A stretch of DNA of 64,000 nt from Mallotus nudiflorus (GCA_947683625.1 CANTUR010000066.1:6942501-7006500); one strand, 5' to 3'; counted from the stretch's first letter, positions 22,224 to 35,031 are shown. Notes: generated by a model not told the origin, from the sequence alone. Program-made: numbers and translations.

Positions 22224-24364
22224 ACTGTTGTAGCTCAATGCCCACACCCTTAAGGGTACTAGGAACTTTAGTGGTGCACATATCTGGTACGATGAGCTCA
22301 CAGATGCAGTGCAGACTTGTATTCTAAACATAAGGTTTTCTGACTTTATCCTAGCACTCATTGTGCAGCAAGTGCGTATAGACTATCAACCTCTTCATGC
22401 ACTAATAGAGAGATGGTCCAACACTACCCACACATTCCATCTTCCTTTTAGGGAGTTTATGCTTGACTCGGTAGCTTTTATTACAGTTATTGGCATAGCC
22501 TATGCAGGGGATTTAGTCCCTTTTGATGCTAGCCTCCACCAGCTATCTCCAAATTGCCTTGCTTTCATCGAGTGTCTGCTTGGCATGGTCTTAGATATGA
22601 AGGGGACCCACATAGTAAAGCTCGATTCCATCAGGAGCTTTTACACCTATGCCAGAGTTAGGGTGGCTGTCACACCTCGATAGATTGATCAAATAATGCA
22701 TGCATTTCTGGTTTACTTGCTTGGCACCACTCTATTTGTAGATACTACGAGCTCTATAGACTTGAGTTTCCTGATGCCCCTGAGAGATCTAGATCTAGTG
22801 GCCATATATGACTGGGGTAGCTATGCTCTAGCTTATATATACTGGAGTATGGATGAGTTTGTACGTGGGGCTAAGAGGCTTTGTGGCTTTTGGCATGCCA
22901 TTTTGATACTCCTCTCTTCTTTCACTATTAAGTTCTGCTCTAACTGCTATTATCATATTTTTCTAATCATACTTTTATTCTTTTGCAGGATTAGGCTCTA
23001 AAGCTGGAGTTAATCATAGGGATTACTTATGTTATTAACACTCCTTTCCCTACCATAGCAAGATGGTGCCCAAGTTAAGCTTGGAGGAGGCTACTTGCTC
23101 GTGTTCACATCCATCATAAGTGCTAGACACTTTTACGCATGATGAGGCAATTACTTGCAAACATAATTGTAAATTAGTAATGCATTTGCCAATCAAATTC
23201 ATTCACTTACCTATTTATGCTCGTAGTTGTACCCGGACTTATGGGGTCCCCAGACTGGATGGTCTTAAGCCATGATTCACTCGATTCCATTGTCCTAGAA
23301 GAGGGTACTACTCTGAGGGCCTGACTGCAGAGTTTGGTATCTCAGTAAGAGAGTACACTAGTGGTAGATGGGTGCTCTAATGAGATGACCACCCCTCACT
23401 CCTCCCCGATACATTTTTTGGGCACATGAGTTAGAGGGAGACAAGCTTGGCTAGGCTTTGGTGGGAGATGATGCTGCTGATTATTGCAAGAAGAGGAAGT
23501 CTCATTACATTAATTTCACTTGAGCTCATCTCATATAGAGGGTGCCTTTACCTGCACTTACACTTCAGGTAAGCATGCAATTCAATTAAACATATATTTT
23601 ACATTAATGCTTATGGATGTTGTTTCTTAATTTAATTTTCATCCTCAATCACTAGCTAGGGCACCTACACCTCATTCTAGGCCTACTGCACAGGAGAGAC
23701 CTTATCAGCACCCTCAAATCGTACAAAGTAGTAAGGGTTCCTGTTATGGTGCACCACCTATTGTGGAGCCTTCTAGCTCTCGATCCCAGATGGTAGCTGG
23801 TAGGCTTGCTGCTACCCTTGATTTACTGGCCTGCCACTGGGTACCTTTAGGTGAGCTCTCTCATTAATTCTTGATGCTAGACATAACCTTGGAGATAGTA
23901 TTCTTCCCAAAGGCCACTATACATGTGAGTTCCTTTTTTTTAAGGTCCTGTTCTTAAATTTGACTCAACACATGGTTAGTTATAATAATATATTAATTGT
24001 GTAGATACCTCAAGATCAGGGGGAGCATATGTGTAGGGTGATTGAGGCCCATCGAGACTTCTTAACGCAAATGACACAACAGTGGAAGGTAAAAGAAACT
24101 ACACTTTATTTCTACATGTATGCATGCTCTCATGATTTTTTACCTTTTATCATGTCTTGATAGGACTGAGATGAGGTTAGTCAGGCCAAGATCATTTCCC
24201 TTAAGTGCCAACTTGCTATTCTCCAGGTCAAGGGTAACGAGGAGGAGGAGCCAACTGATGAGCAGGCCGAGGATAATAACTATGATAATGGAGCCAATCT
24301 TGCTAATGCTTCTGCGAATGACCCTACTGATGAGGGAGCCAATGAGTCTGGGGACGATGAGTAG
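22224..24364 (+). pseudogene. Plant-mobile-domain (PMD) gene relic, antisense within element E1
   Basis: The plus-strand frame contains the PMD core: FSGAHIWYDELTDAVQTC, LHALIERWSNTTHTFHLPF, then MHAFLVYLLGTTLF and IYDWGSYALAYIYW. This is the pattern of MAIN/MAIL1-type 'aminotransferase-like, plant mobile domain' proteins. The first exon-like frame has a single TAG at 22681 where the family usually has Gln. A splice acceptor (TTTTGCAG, ending 22988) and later exon-like pieces follow, ending with an acidic tail (EEEEPTDEQAEDN ... ESGDDE, stop at 24362-24364). It lies between E1 integrase and the 3' LTR on the opposite strand to pol. PMD proteins occur both as host silencing-related genes and inside plant transposons; here the setting points to the element-borne type. 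Several exons are shifted, so it is unlikely to make full protein. Confidence 0.75.
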
Positions 24365-24599
24365 AGGGGATGCCCAAGATAATGTGTTAGCATAGGATTA
24401 TTTTGATTGGAGAGATATTTATTGCTTTGCATTGTTGCTCTATTACTATTTGAACTAACTTTTACTTTTGCATTTTCATATCTTATACTGAATGAATGGT
24501 TGCAACATTTAAATTCAAATTTTGGCAAAATTTTGAATCAATCATAGGATTTTTTATTACTAAGCAGCTCTTCTTCTTATTTTGCATGTACAATTCAAC

Positions 24600-24745
24600 C
24601 ATTTTACAGCGATATAAAGATCATTTCCACCTGTTTGAGAGGCGTCGCCTCTTCATAGAGACATTGCCTCTTTATAAAGAGACAATATGGAATCACTTCT
24701 TCATGCAGAGGCATTAATAGATTATAGAGGTGATCGCCTTTACAA
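24600..24745. repeat. GAGGCG/CGCCTC palindrome cluster 2
   Basis: GAGGCGTCGCCTC (24639-24651) is a 13-bp palindrome with a single central base. Half-sites follow (TTGCCTC, GAGGTGATCGCC) to about 24740. It lies between the two antisense gene relics. Confidence 0.7.
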
Positions 24746-24904
24746 GTTCAGTCTGCAACTATAAAAATCCTTAAATCTTCCCTAAAGTACCTAATTCCCC
24801 ATTCACATGAATTCTCCTTATTCCTCCTGTCTAGGCAGCACCTTACCCATCCAATACGACTAAAAGAAGCTTAAAACAACTATAATTGATTCTAAAAGTC
24901 TAGA

Positions 24905-26057
24905 TGGTGGATCATGGGCTAGATTAGAACCATTTTACTTACCATCTTCCAATCTCTACATGCTATGAAGATCAACTTCTCATTTCTCCATATTCTTGCT
25001 CAATTATGGGATTCTCAAAAGCATGTCTTTAGATTTAACATAGTGGAGCTATGCCTCTAGCCAGAGAAATTTAAAGCTATCTTGGGCTCTCAAATGGATT
25101 TTGCTCGTCAGATTGCAATTCCTTTGGTTGAAAGTCTAGATTTGCACACCATCCAATACCAAATGGCTAGGCTATTCAACATGTCCCATTAGTCTTCTAT
25201 TCGTTAAGTATTTGGTAATGAAGTTCTAATTCCCCATTTTCTTAAGACTGTTATGACTGTAGACAATAATGAGGTCCACTGGCCTCAGATGGTTGCCTTT
25301 GTCTATATGCTCAGTTTCTACTGGTTTTCCCTTCTGGCAATTATGACATAAAGATTCTTTATATTCTAGACTAAGTGGAAGCTAGCCTAAACCCTTTCCC
25401 TCTTATTCTAGCAGAAACCATCATTAGTCTTGACAAATTCTCTAAAACCAGGTGATTCTTTAGGAGTCCCTTTCTACTATAAGTGAGTATCTTTTCTCTT
25501 TTATCCTTTTCTACTTTTTTGTCATTTTTACCCATTCATCCTCTTTATAGGCTTGGTTGTAAGAAAAATTGAGATTACTGGAACCTCCCAAAGACTTCAT
25601 GCACTATAATGCCAAACATTGTCATACTAGGAGACTTCACCCCATTCTAGAGGATATTTAGAGCTATTTGTCTACATTCCCTAACACTCTGATTCAGTGG
25701 ATGTGCCTATGGTGGAGGTTGCAGCATGTGACCATTTGATCCTATACCTACTGTGTCCCTCTGGTCGGTCTCCACTTTGCTACTTTCTATAATCCTACTC
25801 AACTTTATAGGCAATATAGGTAGAAACAATGGATCATGGATATAGTGCATGAATGTGAGCCAGGGCCCCTTTCTCAGAAATTTTTGGACAACCTGGTTGC
25901 TACTTGGCCTTGTATAATCATTCAGATGTTCATTGACTATGGTGCAGATCAATCTATTGATGACTAGTATAAGGTATGGATTCAGTTACATCAGACAAAG
26001 AAGGATGAATTTATAAGGAATAAAAGAACACGGGCTTTACAAGCATCAAATGCCTAA
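24905..26057 (+). pseudogene. DUF7745-like gene relic, antisense within element E1
   Basis: One plus-strand frame reads NFSFLHILAQLWDSQKHVF, then AILGSQMDFARQIAIPLV, then TVMTVDNNEVHWPQMVAF and, after an intron-like pyrimidine stretch (about 25480-25550), PLVGLHFATFYNPTQLYRQY and PGPLSQKFLDNLVATWP, ending ALQASNA and TAA at 26055. The spacing of the 'LxxLWDPxxxxF' start, the mid helix and the later WxxPLLxL-like part fits the plant DUF7745 family of unknown function, usually annotated near transposons. At least six stops, several replacing Gln or Trp, break it. Together with the PMD relic it forms an antisense pair downstream of pol. The family assignment is from memory of motifs and is moderate. 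Confidence 0.55.
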
Positions 26058-26382
26058 GGTATTCAAAAAAGAAGCAGACAAAACTAGTTTATGAAATTTA
26101 GTCTCTTATTTGCTTTTTAATTTGATGGAATTTCCTTTCTAGTTAAATAGTGTGTAATAAGCATTTAATGCAATGTTCAATAATAACAAAGTCAATCCAT
26201 TCAATTTAATTTAAGCATAAAATGACTATACATCTTGCTTCTTACATATCTCCTATCGTTAATTGGCTTGCCCTTATAAGTTTTCCAACTAGCTAATTTT
26301 TTCTCTCTCTCCTTTTACATGTCCTTTTCTTTTGATTGAATTGCCCTTTTAGGTTTTCAATCTAGTTGGACTTTTTACTTTT
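26058..26382. other. Short spacer between the DUF7745 relic and the integrase end
   Basis: The 3' ends of the plus-strand antisense gene and the minus-strand pol converge here. No gene is seen; pyrimidine-rich patches occur near 26300. Confidence 0.4.
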
Positions 26383-27700
26383 TTATTTTATTATCTTTAA
26401 GTTTTCCTTAAGCAGCCTCTTTTGAGGTTTTCTCCTTAACGAAACTTTATAGAAAGTATTTCTTGAGCTTATCTTGGTTAATGGGCTCTTTGAACTTATT
26501 TCCTTCCAAATCAGACAAAAATAATAGCAACCTTGGAAAATAATTTCTTCACTTGATACAAAGCTTCCCAATTTGACTTGAACTTTCCTCACAGATTCAT
26601 TATAATGGGCCTAGTAAGTTTTAAGACCAAATAACCCTATTTAATTTTTTCTACCTTAATCTTCTTATTATAAGCTATGGCTATCCTTTTCTAGTACAAT
26701 TGAGAGTGATGCATGGCTTTCATTCTCTTTTCATCTAGCAGCATCAGCTGCACCAATCGACTTTCAACCCATTGATACTTAGGGATTTTAGATTTTAGGA
26801 GAACCTTTAAGGACTGAATCTTGACCTCAATAAGCAATATAACTTTATATCTATACACCAGAGAATATGGAGTAGCTCCTGTTGATGTTATGGAAGTGTT
26901 CCTATATCCCCATAATGCAAACTGCAAGTAGCTTGCCCAATCTTTGTAGTTCTCTAGTATCTTGGCCAAGATCCTCTTCACATTCTTATTTACTACTTCT
27001 ACTACCCCATTTGCTTATAGTATGTAAGGAGATAACCTATGATGTTCAATCTTATATTCCGCCAACAAAGTGGCCATTTCTATTATGAATTGAACACCAT
27101 TATTAGTGATGATATGATGAGGCAAGCTGTATCTGCATATTATATTCTTTTCTATGAACCTCGCCATTTATTTTTCCCCAATAGTTGTGAACGACTCTAC
27201 TTCAACCCACTTAGAAAAGTAGTCAATTGCTAATATAATATAGTGATGACCATTAGATGCTTTCGACCTTATCTCCTTAATGATATCAATCCCCTAGATG
27301 GCGAAGGGCCATGGAGAAGTCAATCCCTGAAGTTCCATAGAAGGTAAATAACTCAAATCACCATACACTTAGCAGTTATGACATTTCTTTACATATTTCA
27401 CGCAATTTGCCTCTATGGTCAGCCAAAAATATCCTTGACAAGTTATCTTCTTAGCGAGGACTATTCTATTCATATGCAGCCCATACACACCCTCGTATAC
27501 TACTTTCATGATTTTTCATGCCTCGTCTTTATCAACACACCTCAAGTGTACTCTGGTTGGAATTCTCTTGTATAGCATACCATTATGACTGATGAACTAT
27601 TGAGATATCATCCTTAATGACATCTTTCTTCTCCATCGACATCATTAGGCACCCTGTCTCAAGATACTATTATAGATCATAAAACCAAGGCTTTTCTATA
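26383..27700 (-). pseudogene. E1 integrase (degenerate)
   Basis: On the minus strand the core reads GHHYILAIDYFSKWVEVESF (about 27250-27190) with the first catalytic Asp in AIDYF. Then come NNGVQFIIEMATLL, where the usual second Asp is Asn, and a segment with KRILAKILENYKDWASYL and FALWGYRNTSITSTGATPYS. The C-terminal part, ending LLKENLKIIK at 26383, fits the gypsy integrase tail. Frameshifts occur near 26690 and 27000. It would have inserted the cDNA into the genome. Confidence 0.8.
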
Positions 27701-27939
27701 GGGTCAATTAACACTATTATGATTTCCTCGTAGTAGGGAGTCTAGGACTTTAACAGAATAAAAGGCTTCACTTCTACATGTTTTCCTCCTTTCTATGTTG
27801 AAGTTAGAGTAGCTAAAGCATCCGCCATCTAATTCTCTTCCCATGGCAAGTGCATGAATTTACATTGGTTGAAAGATAATAGAATCATAGTTAAATAATC
27901 CTAGTATGCTCTAAACTTATCTTCTTTTACTTCCCATTC

Positions 27940-28260
27940 TCTAGAGATCTATTTCACTACCAGCATCGAATCTTCATACACTTTAACCCCTTCTGCCCCC
28001 ACATTCATAAGTGCTTCTAGATCGAAAATGTAGGCTTCATATTCAGCTTGATTATTAGTGACTTCAAATTCCAATCTCTTTGCCATCGAAATCATTTCTC
28101 TTCCTAGCGAAACCAAAATCACACCAATGCTAGCTCTTCTGTTATTAACTGCTCTATTAAAATACATTTTCCATGTCTAGATCTCTATTGCCCCTAGGTG
28201 CTCATCTGGGAATTCCAACTCCCATTCTTATCCTTCTTCTATCGGATTCTGAACCAAAAT
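27940..28260 (-). pseudogene. E1 second RNase H (archaeal-type), degenerate
   Basis: The minus-strand frame contains ASIGVILVSLGREM, EFEVTNNQAEYEAYIFDLEA and VKVYEDSMLVVK, the pattern of the additional RNase H of Tat elements (NNxAEYEAL core and D-S-x-L-V). It lies between RT/RNase H and integrase, as expected. The normal first motif is truncated by a stop upstream. Confidence 0.8.
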
Positions 28261-28439
28261 GTCCACCATAACCTTTCCTTTTATCATTTTTTTAGCCATA
28301 TAATCTATATCGAACTCGACAAGGAGGACCAACCATATGGCTAATTTCCCTATAAGTGATGGAGTCTACTAGAGATATCTAAGAGGATAATGGTTAGAGA
28401 CTGCCTGAATTTTATAAGATTGGAAGTAATGTCGGAGCT

Positions 28440-29404
28440 TCTTTGTTGCCTAGATTACAGTCAAACAAGTTCTTTCTATTAAACTGTAATTGGCTTCATA
28501 TCGTAGAAGCTTCTTACTTAGATAATACATGACATGCTCAACTTTTCCTTCCATTTCCTGAGCTGATATTGCACCAATTGCACCCCTCTCTATTGCCAGG
28601 TAAAGAATTAGGGGCTTACCCAGCCTTGGCAATTGTAAGACTAGTGGGTTTATCAAATATTGCTTAATAGTTTCAAAGCCTTACTGACATTTGTCATTCC
28701 ATATGATTAGCTAGTTCTTCTTTAAAAGTTTGAAGATTGGCTCACAAATGGTGGTCAGCTTGGCTATGAACTTACTAACATGTTATAACTATCCAATTAA
28801 TCCTCTGACTTCCTTCTTATTTTTCAGTGTAGGCATCTCTCTGATTGCTCTAACTTTTTCTAGATCCATCTTTATTCCTTTATGGCTAACGATATGTCCC
28901 AACAGTTTCCCAGACATTACCTTGAATACATATTTCTTCGGATTCTGCCTAGGGTTATACTTTTTAGCTCTCATAAGGAACTTGTCTAAAGCCTCAAAAT
29001 GTCTTTCTATGGTCGCAGACTTTACCATCATGTCATCCACATACACCTCTATCTCTTTATGAATCATGTCATGCAATAATATGGTAGCCATCCTTTGATA
29101 AGTAGCCTCTACACTCTTCAATCTGAATATCATGATTGTGTAATAATAGATGCCTCATTTAGTGGTGAAATAAGTCTTCAACTTATCAATCACTACCATC
29201 ATAATCTGGTTGTATCCTGAGAAGCCGTCCATAAATGAGTACATGGCACTAGAAGCTGCACTATTGACTAAAGTGTTAATATATCATAGGGGAAAATCAT
29301 CTTTTGGACAAGCCTTGTTCAAATCCCTATAGTCTATGCACATCCTGACTCTCTCATCCTTCTTAGGAACTAAAACTATATTGGCTAGCCATTGAGTTAT
29401 TAAT
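28440..29404 (-). pseudogene. E1 reverse transcriptase (C-terminal part) and RNase H
   Basis: After the insertion boundary the frame reads WLANIVLVPKKD, RVRMCIDYRDLNKACPKDD, MDGFSGYNQI and, in 29133-28789, HKEIEVYVDDMMVKS, with the YVDD catalytic site. The RNase H portion (28656-28450) has LILYLAIERGAIGAI and VMYYLSKKLLRYEANYS. There are stops at several places. The N-terminal RT part is at 31786-32000 on the far side of the insertion. Confidence 0.85.
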
Positions 29405-31785
29405 ATAGTATGCCTTAGTGCCATTCTTATAATGTATAATGACATTGTAAATTATCCCAATGGCAATAAAAGAATATTCTATTATTTAAAATGTTTATTT
29501 AATTGAATACATAATTATCCATTAGCATTATGTTAAATATATTCATTATCAAAAGTTGATAATATGAGCTACCAATTTATTTAGTACATATGATATAAAA
29601 TGTTCATAGTCATATAATTGATATTGGGGTAATATTAATTAGACTATCACCTTTGTCTAGTTTCCTTGATTAGTATGTGATACTAATAGTGGAAGGTAGT
29701 GAGTCTCATGTTACTTGATATGAGATATCATAATAGACATGTGGATACTCATGTGATGGGTATGAATTTATTTAGTACATATGCTATAAAATGTTTATAG
29801 TCATATAATTGATACTTAGGTAATATTAATTAGACTATCACCTCTGTCTATTTTCCTTGATTAGTATGTGATGCTAATAGTGGGAGGTAGTGAGTCTTAT
29901 GCTTATCAGAATAGACATATGGATACTCATATGATGGGTGGATTGAATAGTGACGTTAGATATGTGATCATATGGATATTCACTTATAGTCAATTATCAA
30001 AATCTAGGTTATAATGGTGCATATAGTCCTTTGATCTAAGGTGACACAGTCATTCACATTTAAGTGGTTAGAGTTTTTTACCGCTTACATACTTATGTTA
30101 CTCACACATGGGTATATGGCATGTAGTGGCTCTAGTTAGTTAAATGTAGGGATAAGTGTTCGACCAAGATGGGATTCATTACTTTGAGTGAACCGATAAG
30201 ATCCTATGCTATCTAAATATTTTCTTAATGAAAGAGTTCCTGGCCAGGATAAATATAAAAGTCTAAAAGAGTTTTAGTGCTGGAAAGAGTTTTCAATATT
30301 TGTTATGTTTTATTAAGAGATATAACTTGAGATGAGATAATTTAATATAGCTATTAGAGTTTGACTTATCCTTGACTCTAGGCTAAATTAGGATCTTTTA
30401 ATGAAGAGATTTTAGTGCACAGTAATTATGACCAAAAGGGTTCATGTGAATTAAGAAATACATTTATATTTAATTGGGCAGCTATGATATCAATGCTAGG
30501 GGTCAATCACAACTTATGAGAACTAAATATGAATAATTGGAAATTTCACATTTAAACTTAAAAGGAGTTTCAAATAATATCAAGTGTTGATATTATCTTC
30601 TCATTGCCAATTAGATGTGAACCTAGTAAGTCATACCTAAAAGGTTTTACCAAATCTCTATTTATATTAATCTAATTATTTATTAAAGAGTTTAATCAAT
30701 TAATTAAGATTAATGAAATTGTATTTTTTTTCTTAAAGTAATGATTCTAGTATATCATGAAATCTAATTTCAAAGAAGGGTTTAATTATTAATTTTTGCT
30801 TAATTAATTTGATATATTAATTAAGATATTAAATTAATAATAGATATATGTTATTTCTATTAGATTTGGATTAATTGCCCAAGTGTATGGACTTAGGCCT
30901 AAAAGAGTTTTGAACTAGAGATTTATCCAAAGCCCAATAATCTTATTTAGACCTATTTGATTAATGGATTAGGCTAGGACTAAGAGTTGATCCAATAACC
31001 AACTTATGTCTATTAAATAAATGTAGTCAAATTTGTCTTTTTGACATTGTTGACTTTGACTACATTAGAGATGACATCACATGGACAATGTGAGAATGGA
31101 TGTAGAGAATTATATGGGATATATTTTCTATCTAATTCTTAATACCATTTGTCATCATCCTACATTAGTGTATATATATATGCCAAGTGGATGAATATGG
31201 TTTAATGGGTCATGTGACTAGGAGCCTCCTTTTCTTTACACTCATAACTTTTCATGTATATCTCTAAGGGTGAGTAGATATTAATTGGTAAGAAGATAAT
31301 AGATGAGCATCAAGGTAGAGAAAGTGTAGAGACACAAGAGACAAAAATAAAAAGAAACACACATATACAAAACTTAAGAGTTCTTGTAAGGATCATCTAG
31401 TCCTAGTATCATAAGCGTTATTGAGAGAGGGTTCTTACTACTACTTGATCAAGACAAGAAGGAGATTTGTTGAAGCTTCATGCTTCAAGCTAGAGGTCTC
31501 ATAATTGGGAGACTTGAAGAGTTGATTCAAGAGTTAAATCAAAGGAGTCAACCATTTTAGTAAATTAATTATGGTCTACATCAAACACTTGGGAGATTGT
31601 AAGTGTTCTACAACTTAGATTTCCTAAGTTTTGTATTTATACATGTTGATGTATATTAGCTATGTGTCAAATTACAAATTGGATCATAGGGATTAGAATT
31701 CTTGATGAGATCAAGGGTTATGTTGAGCAAAATTTTAAAATTTTCCCTACTTAGCATTTGATGTCTAAGTAGAACAATCAATTCC
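29405..31785 (+). mobile_element. Solo-LTR-like insertion splitting the E1 reverse transcriptase
   Basis: The RT frame stops matching at about 29404 and resumes at about 31786 (reading FLEVV on the minus strand), so 2.4 kb was inserted. The insert has no coding frame, begins near 'atagtatgccttagtgcc' and ends near 'caatcaattcc'. It contains a TATA-like 'tgtatatatatatgcc' region (about 31160) followed by a transcript-like stretch, as in an LTR. Flanks share 'taat', but the target duplication is not certain. A 191-bp direct duplication lies at 29574-29764 and 29765-29942. The superfamily is not determined. Confidence 0.6.
29574..29942. repeat. 191-bp tandem duplication inside the insertion
   Basis: Two copies starting 'aatttatttagtacatatg' at 29574 and 29765; the second lacks about 13 bp near its end and has scattered substitutions. 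Confidence 0.9.
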
Positions 31786-33310
31786 TAATATGAATGTCAT
31801 CTACCACTTCCAAAAACTTTTCTTTTAACTACTTTTCTACTTCTTTTTTGATCAAGAGAGCCCATTCTAGCCATAATCTTCTCTTCTTCTGCTTCATCAG
31901 TGCAATGTGAGAATACGTGGGGATCCGGTGTTCTGTGATCTCTCTATCAATCCCAAGCATATCCTCATAGCCCCAAGCAAATACTTTTTATCTTCTTTTC
32001 AAAGTTTCTTTCATTTTCTCTCTTATTAGGAATTAAGTCAGAAGCAATAAGTATATTCTTCAGGCTGTCACATGTGCCAAAGTTAAATGATTTAGTTTGT
32101 ATTGAATTAATGTCAAACATAAGCATGAAATGATCATCACACATAGAATAACCATTAGAAAAAACATCACACAAGTAAGCATAATCAGACTTTATCGTAT
32201 TCACTTTAGAAAGAAAATGTCATCAATTTCAAACAAACTAGAAAGAGAAATGTCAAGGTCATCATAGAAAGCATCCATAATAGAATTAAGAACAAAAGAT
32301 TCAAAGTTGAATTCCTATTCTTGGTCAGCAGCATCCTTCAGCTCTACAGTAGAAATGTCCCCATTCAATTTTGGAGTTAGCACTAGTTCTTCCATTATCG
32401 GCTCCTCTACAATAGATTTGTTGATCCCATTCACATGCTTGGTGAAGATTTCAAACCCGGGAGACCAATTTCTCAGTAATCATCAAAGGTTCATGAGCTC
32501 CTTGGTAAGGGTATTTAGCAACTTCTTCCATAAAAGTTTCCCAGAGTGTCTTCTTAGCCTTATTCTTCTAGGAATTTCCCTTAGCTTTTTTCCCTTTATC
32601 AGACTCATTTGCTTCTGGACAACCTACCTCGTGCTTCAAGATCAACATATTAGGTTTAATAAACTCAGGTAGGCCTACTGATTCTTCCCCTATTCCATGC
32701 CAGGCATAAAGTTCATGCTCTTCATCATACTCATAATTCTTGGATTCAACTCATCTTTATAGATCACATAAACTTTGAAACTCGAATTAACTAGGATTTC
32801 AATGGGGGTTAATTTTAAAGCAGTGATAGCAGCCTCAGTTTCTATTATGATATTGACCACCCTTCCTTTATATTGAAACTTAATCTTCTAATGAACAGTA
32901 GAAGACACTCTCCCCAGAGGATGAAACCATGGTCTCCTTAAAAGGATGGTAAAGGTGACCGAAATATTACTGATATATAAGTTGACCCAAACTTTGATAG
33001 GTCCAATTTTGACCAGAACTCTAAAAGTTCCCTTAGCTAGCCTTTTCGTATCATCATAGGCCTTAATTACCACACCAAATGGCTTTGAATTAGCTACTAC
33101 CAGTCCCAGCTTTAGGAAGATCTTCAAAGAGCACACATTAATGGCAGATCCATTATCAACCATAACACAACAAGTTAATTTCCCTTTTACTTCAGCCTTA
33201 ATGAACAAGGCTTTGTTGTGGTCCCTACCTTCCAGGGGTAGGTTATCATCTATAAAAATAATTGCCCTCGAAGGGCTTTCTATTAGTAAAATCACTTAGG
33301 AGTGTGTGTT
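31786..33310 (-). pseudogene. E1 protease and N-terminal RT (degenerate)
   Basis: The protease frame (33295-32888) reads KLTCCVMVDNGSAINVCSL, with the Asp of the aspartic protease site in VDNGSAIN. Further along is a connecting region (SLCDVFSNG-like and MFDINSIQ, 32204-31965). The RT start FAWGYEDMLGID, with IKKEVEK then a stop then LKEKFLEVV, ends at the insertion. The stop replaces the usual Gln of the EVEKQLKA motif. The protease would have cleaved the polyprotein; none is now made. Confidence 0.75.
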
Positions 33311-33636
33311 TAGGGAATTTTTTTTATGATCAAGGGCCATAATCAATGCTTCCCAATGGGCTTAGGAGTTCATAAGCAACTCCCAAAAACTGGCAAGAGC
33401 TTTCTTATCCCTTTTGGTCTCAGTAACTTCCTCAGTTTCCTCATCTTTCTTTATTTCTTCTTTGAATTAACCTTCTCTTTTTCTAACTTAGCATTTTTCG
33501 CTTCTCCCTCTCCCTTCTCTAGTTTCTCAACTGATTAGGCTGTCTTCCCCTTATTGTTCTTTCATAGATCAATTGCTCCCTCTTCTTCATTATCAGAACT
33601 CTAAATATCAAGTGCATTCACACAGAGCTCTACAAA

Positions 33637-35031
33637 CTAATAGTTTAAGTTTAGGTGTTTTGGTTGTGATTTTAGTGGTGTGGGTATGGCATTAACAAAG
33701 GAATTGAGGACATGTTCCTTTGTTAAGCCGGTGTTGATCATCATGATGCGTGGATTGGGCGGTGGGACATTTTGGTATTTATGTAGAGGGTTATTTTGGG
33801 TGTTTGGTTTTCTAGTTTTAACAATTATTTTTCTTGAATCAACCAAATTTTGAACCTCGTGTTTTAGGCAAGTACAACTGTCGGTATCATGTATGATATT
33901 TTGGTGGTATTTGCAATATAGTTTTGGGTCAGCATTTGGGAAAGTAGGTCTTTTAGGCAAGGGTTGTAATAGGTTATTTTTTATCAACTTCTTTAAGACT
34001 TTGGAGAGAGGTCTTCCTAAGTTAGAAAACCTTTGGAATTATCTAACATTATTGATCTGTATGTTACTATTCGGCTTGATTCCACTACTAGATCCCATCC
34101 CTTATTTGCTTGTAGATCTTCCACTGAAGAAATTTTTCTCGTGTGCCAGGTTAGATTCTTTCTACTCCCTAAACCTATACAACTCCTCAAAATTTTGAAT
34201 TCCTAAATCCTTTAACTTTTTAGAGAGTGGAAGTACATATCCTTCTATTACTATTACTAGCTGATCAGATTATATGGGCTGGTGCTTTATCTATTCTAGC
34301 TTCACTCTCCACCTGATCAAGTAATCTATAAAGGATTCACTCAACTTTTGCTTCATATTTTGCAGATCTCTCAAAGATGCCTCCATTTGAATATTGAGAG
34401 TATAATGCTTGATAAATGCATTACATAATCCCTCACTATCAGTTTGGATATGGGGTTCTAAAGCATAATACCATATGATGGGTGCTTCTTCTAGAGACAG
34501 AGGAAATTATTTTACAATTTGTGCCTTGGTTAATTCAGTTGTCTTCATATGGGTCACATATTAATTTAAATGTAGATGGGGATCCTCTATGACAGTAAAC
34601 TTCTTCATATAAGGGAATTTAAACTTCTAGGGTAGGGGGTCATCATCTTCTTCTAGACTCAAATCAGAGTAGCTTATCGAAGCATCTATCCCCTTTTCTT
34701 TCATCATTAACTGCATTTAAGCCATAGCCTTGATAAGATTCTTGGCCTAATAAGGTTTTTCGTCATTCTCTATAGTGTTCATAGTCATATTTTGTCTAGC
34801 TATAGGCTCCACTATCAAAGTTTCCTAATCATCCTCTCTTTCCCACCATTTAGAGTCTTTAGCATCCAGAGTCTTTAAAATCTAGATGAAACGGTTGTGT
34901 CTGAGGTGCTGATGGTTCCTGTCTAACTAATCCCCTCATTTTAGCCATAATCTCTCTCAAAATTGCTTGGGTTTGATCTACCATCTCTGCTTTCAACTTA
35001 TCCTGAAAGCCTCAGCATTAAACTCTACCAT
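33637..35031 (-). pseudogene. E1 gag (degenerate)
   Basis: From a likely ATG at 35031 (MVEFNAEAF) the minus strand reads the Tat gag pattern: PLSLEEAPIIWYYALEPHI, CNAFIKHYTLNIQME, then SESFIDYLIRWRVKLE and, at the C-terminal end (33987-33637), KLYCKYHQNIIHDTDSCTCL, a zinc-knuckle-like Cys/His motif, and PRIMMINTGLTKEHVLNSF. A 1-nt shift near 35015 and several TAG/TAA stops interrupt it. It encodes the structural protein that packages the element RNA. Confidence 0.8.

Noticed and set aside
24120..24395. 91-codon ORF rich in Met, Leu and Arg
   Set aside because: It is a shadow of the acidic tail of the PMD gene, which reads in another frame and ends at 24364.
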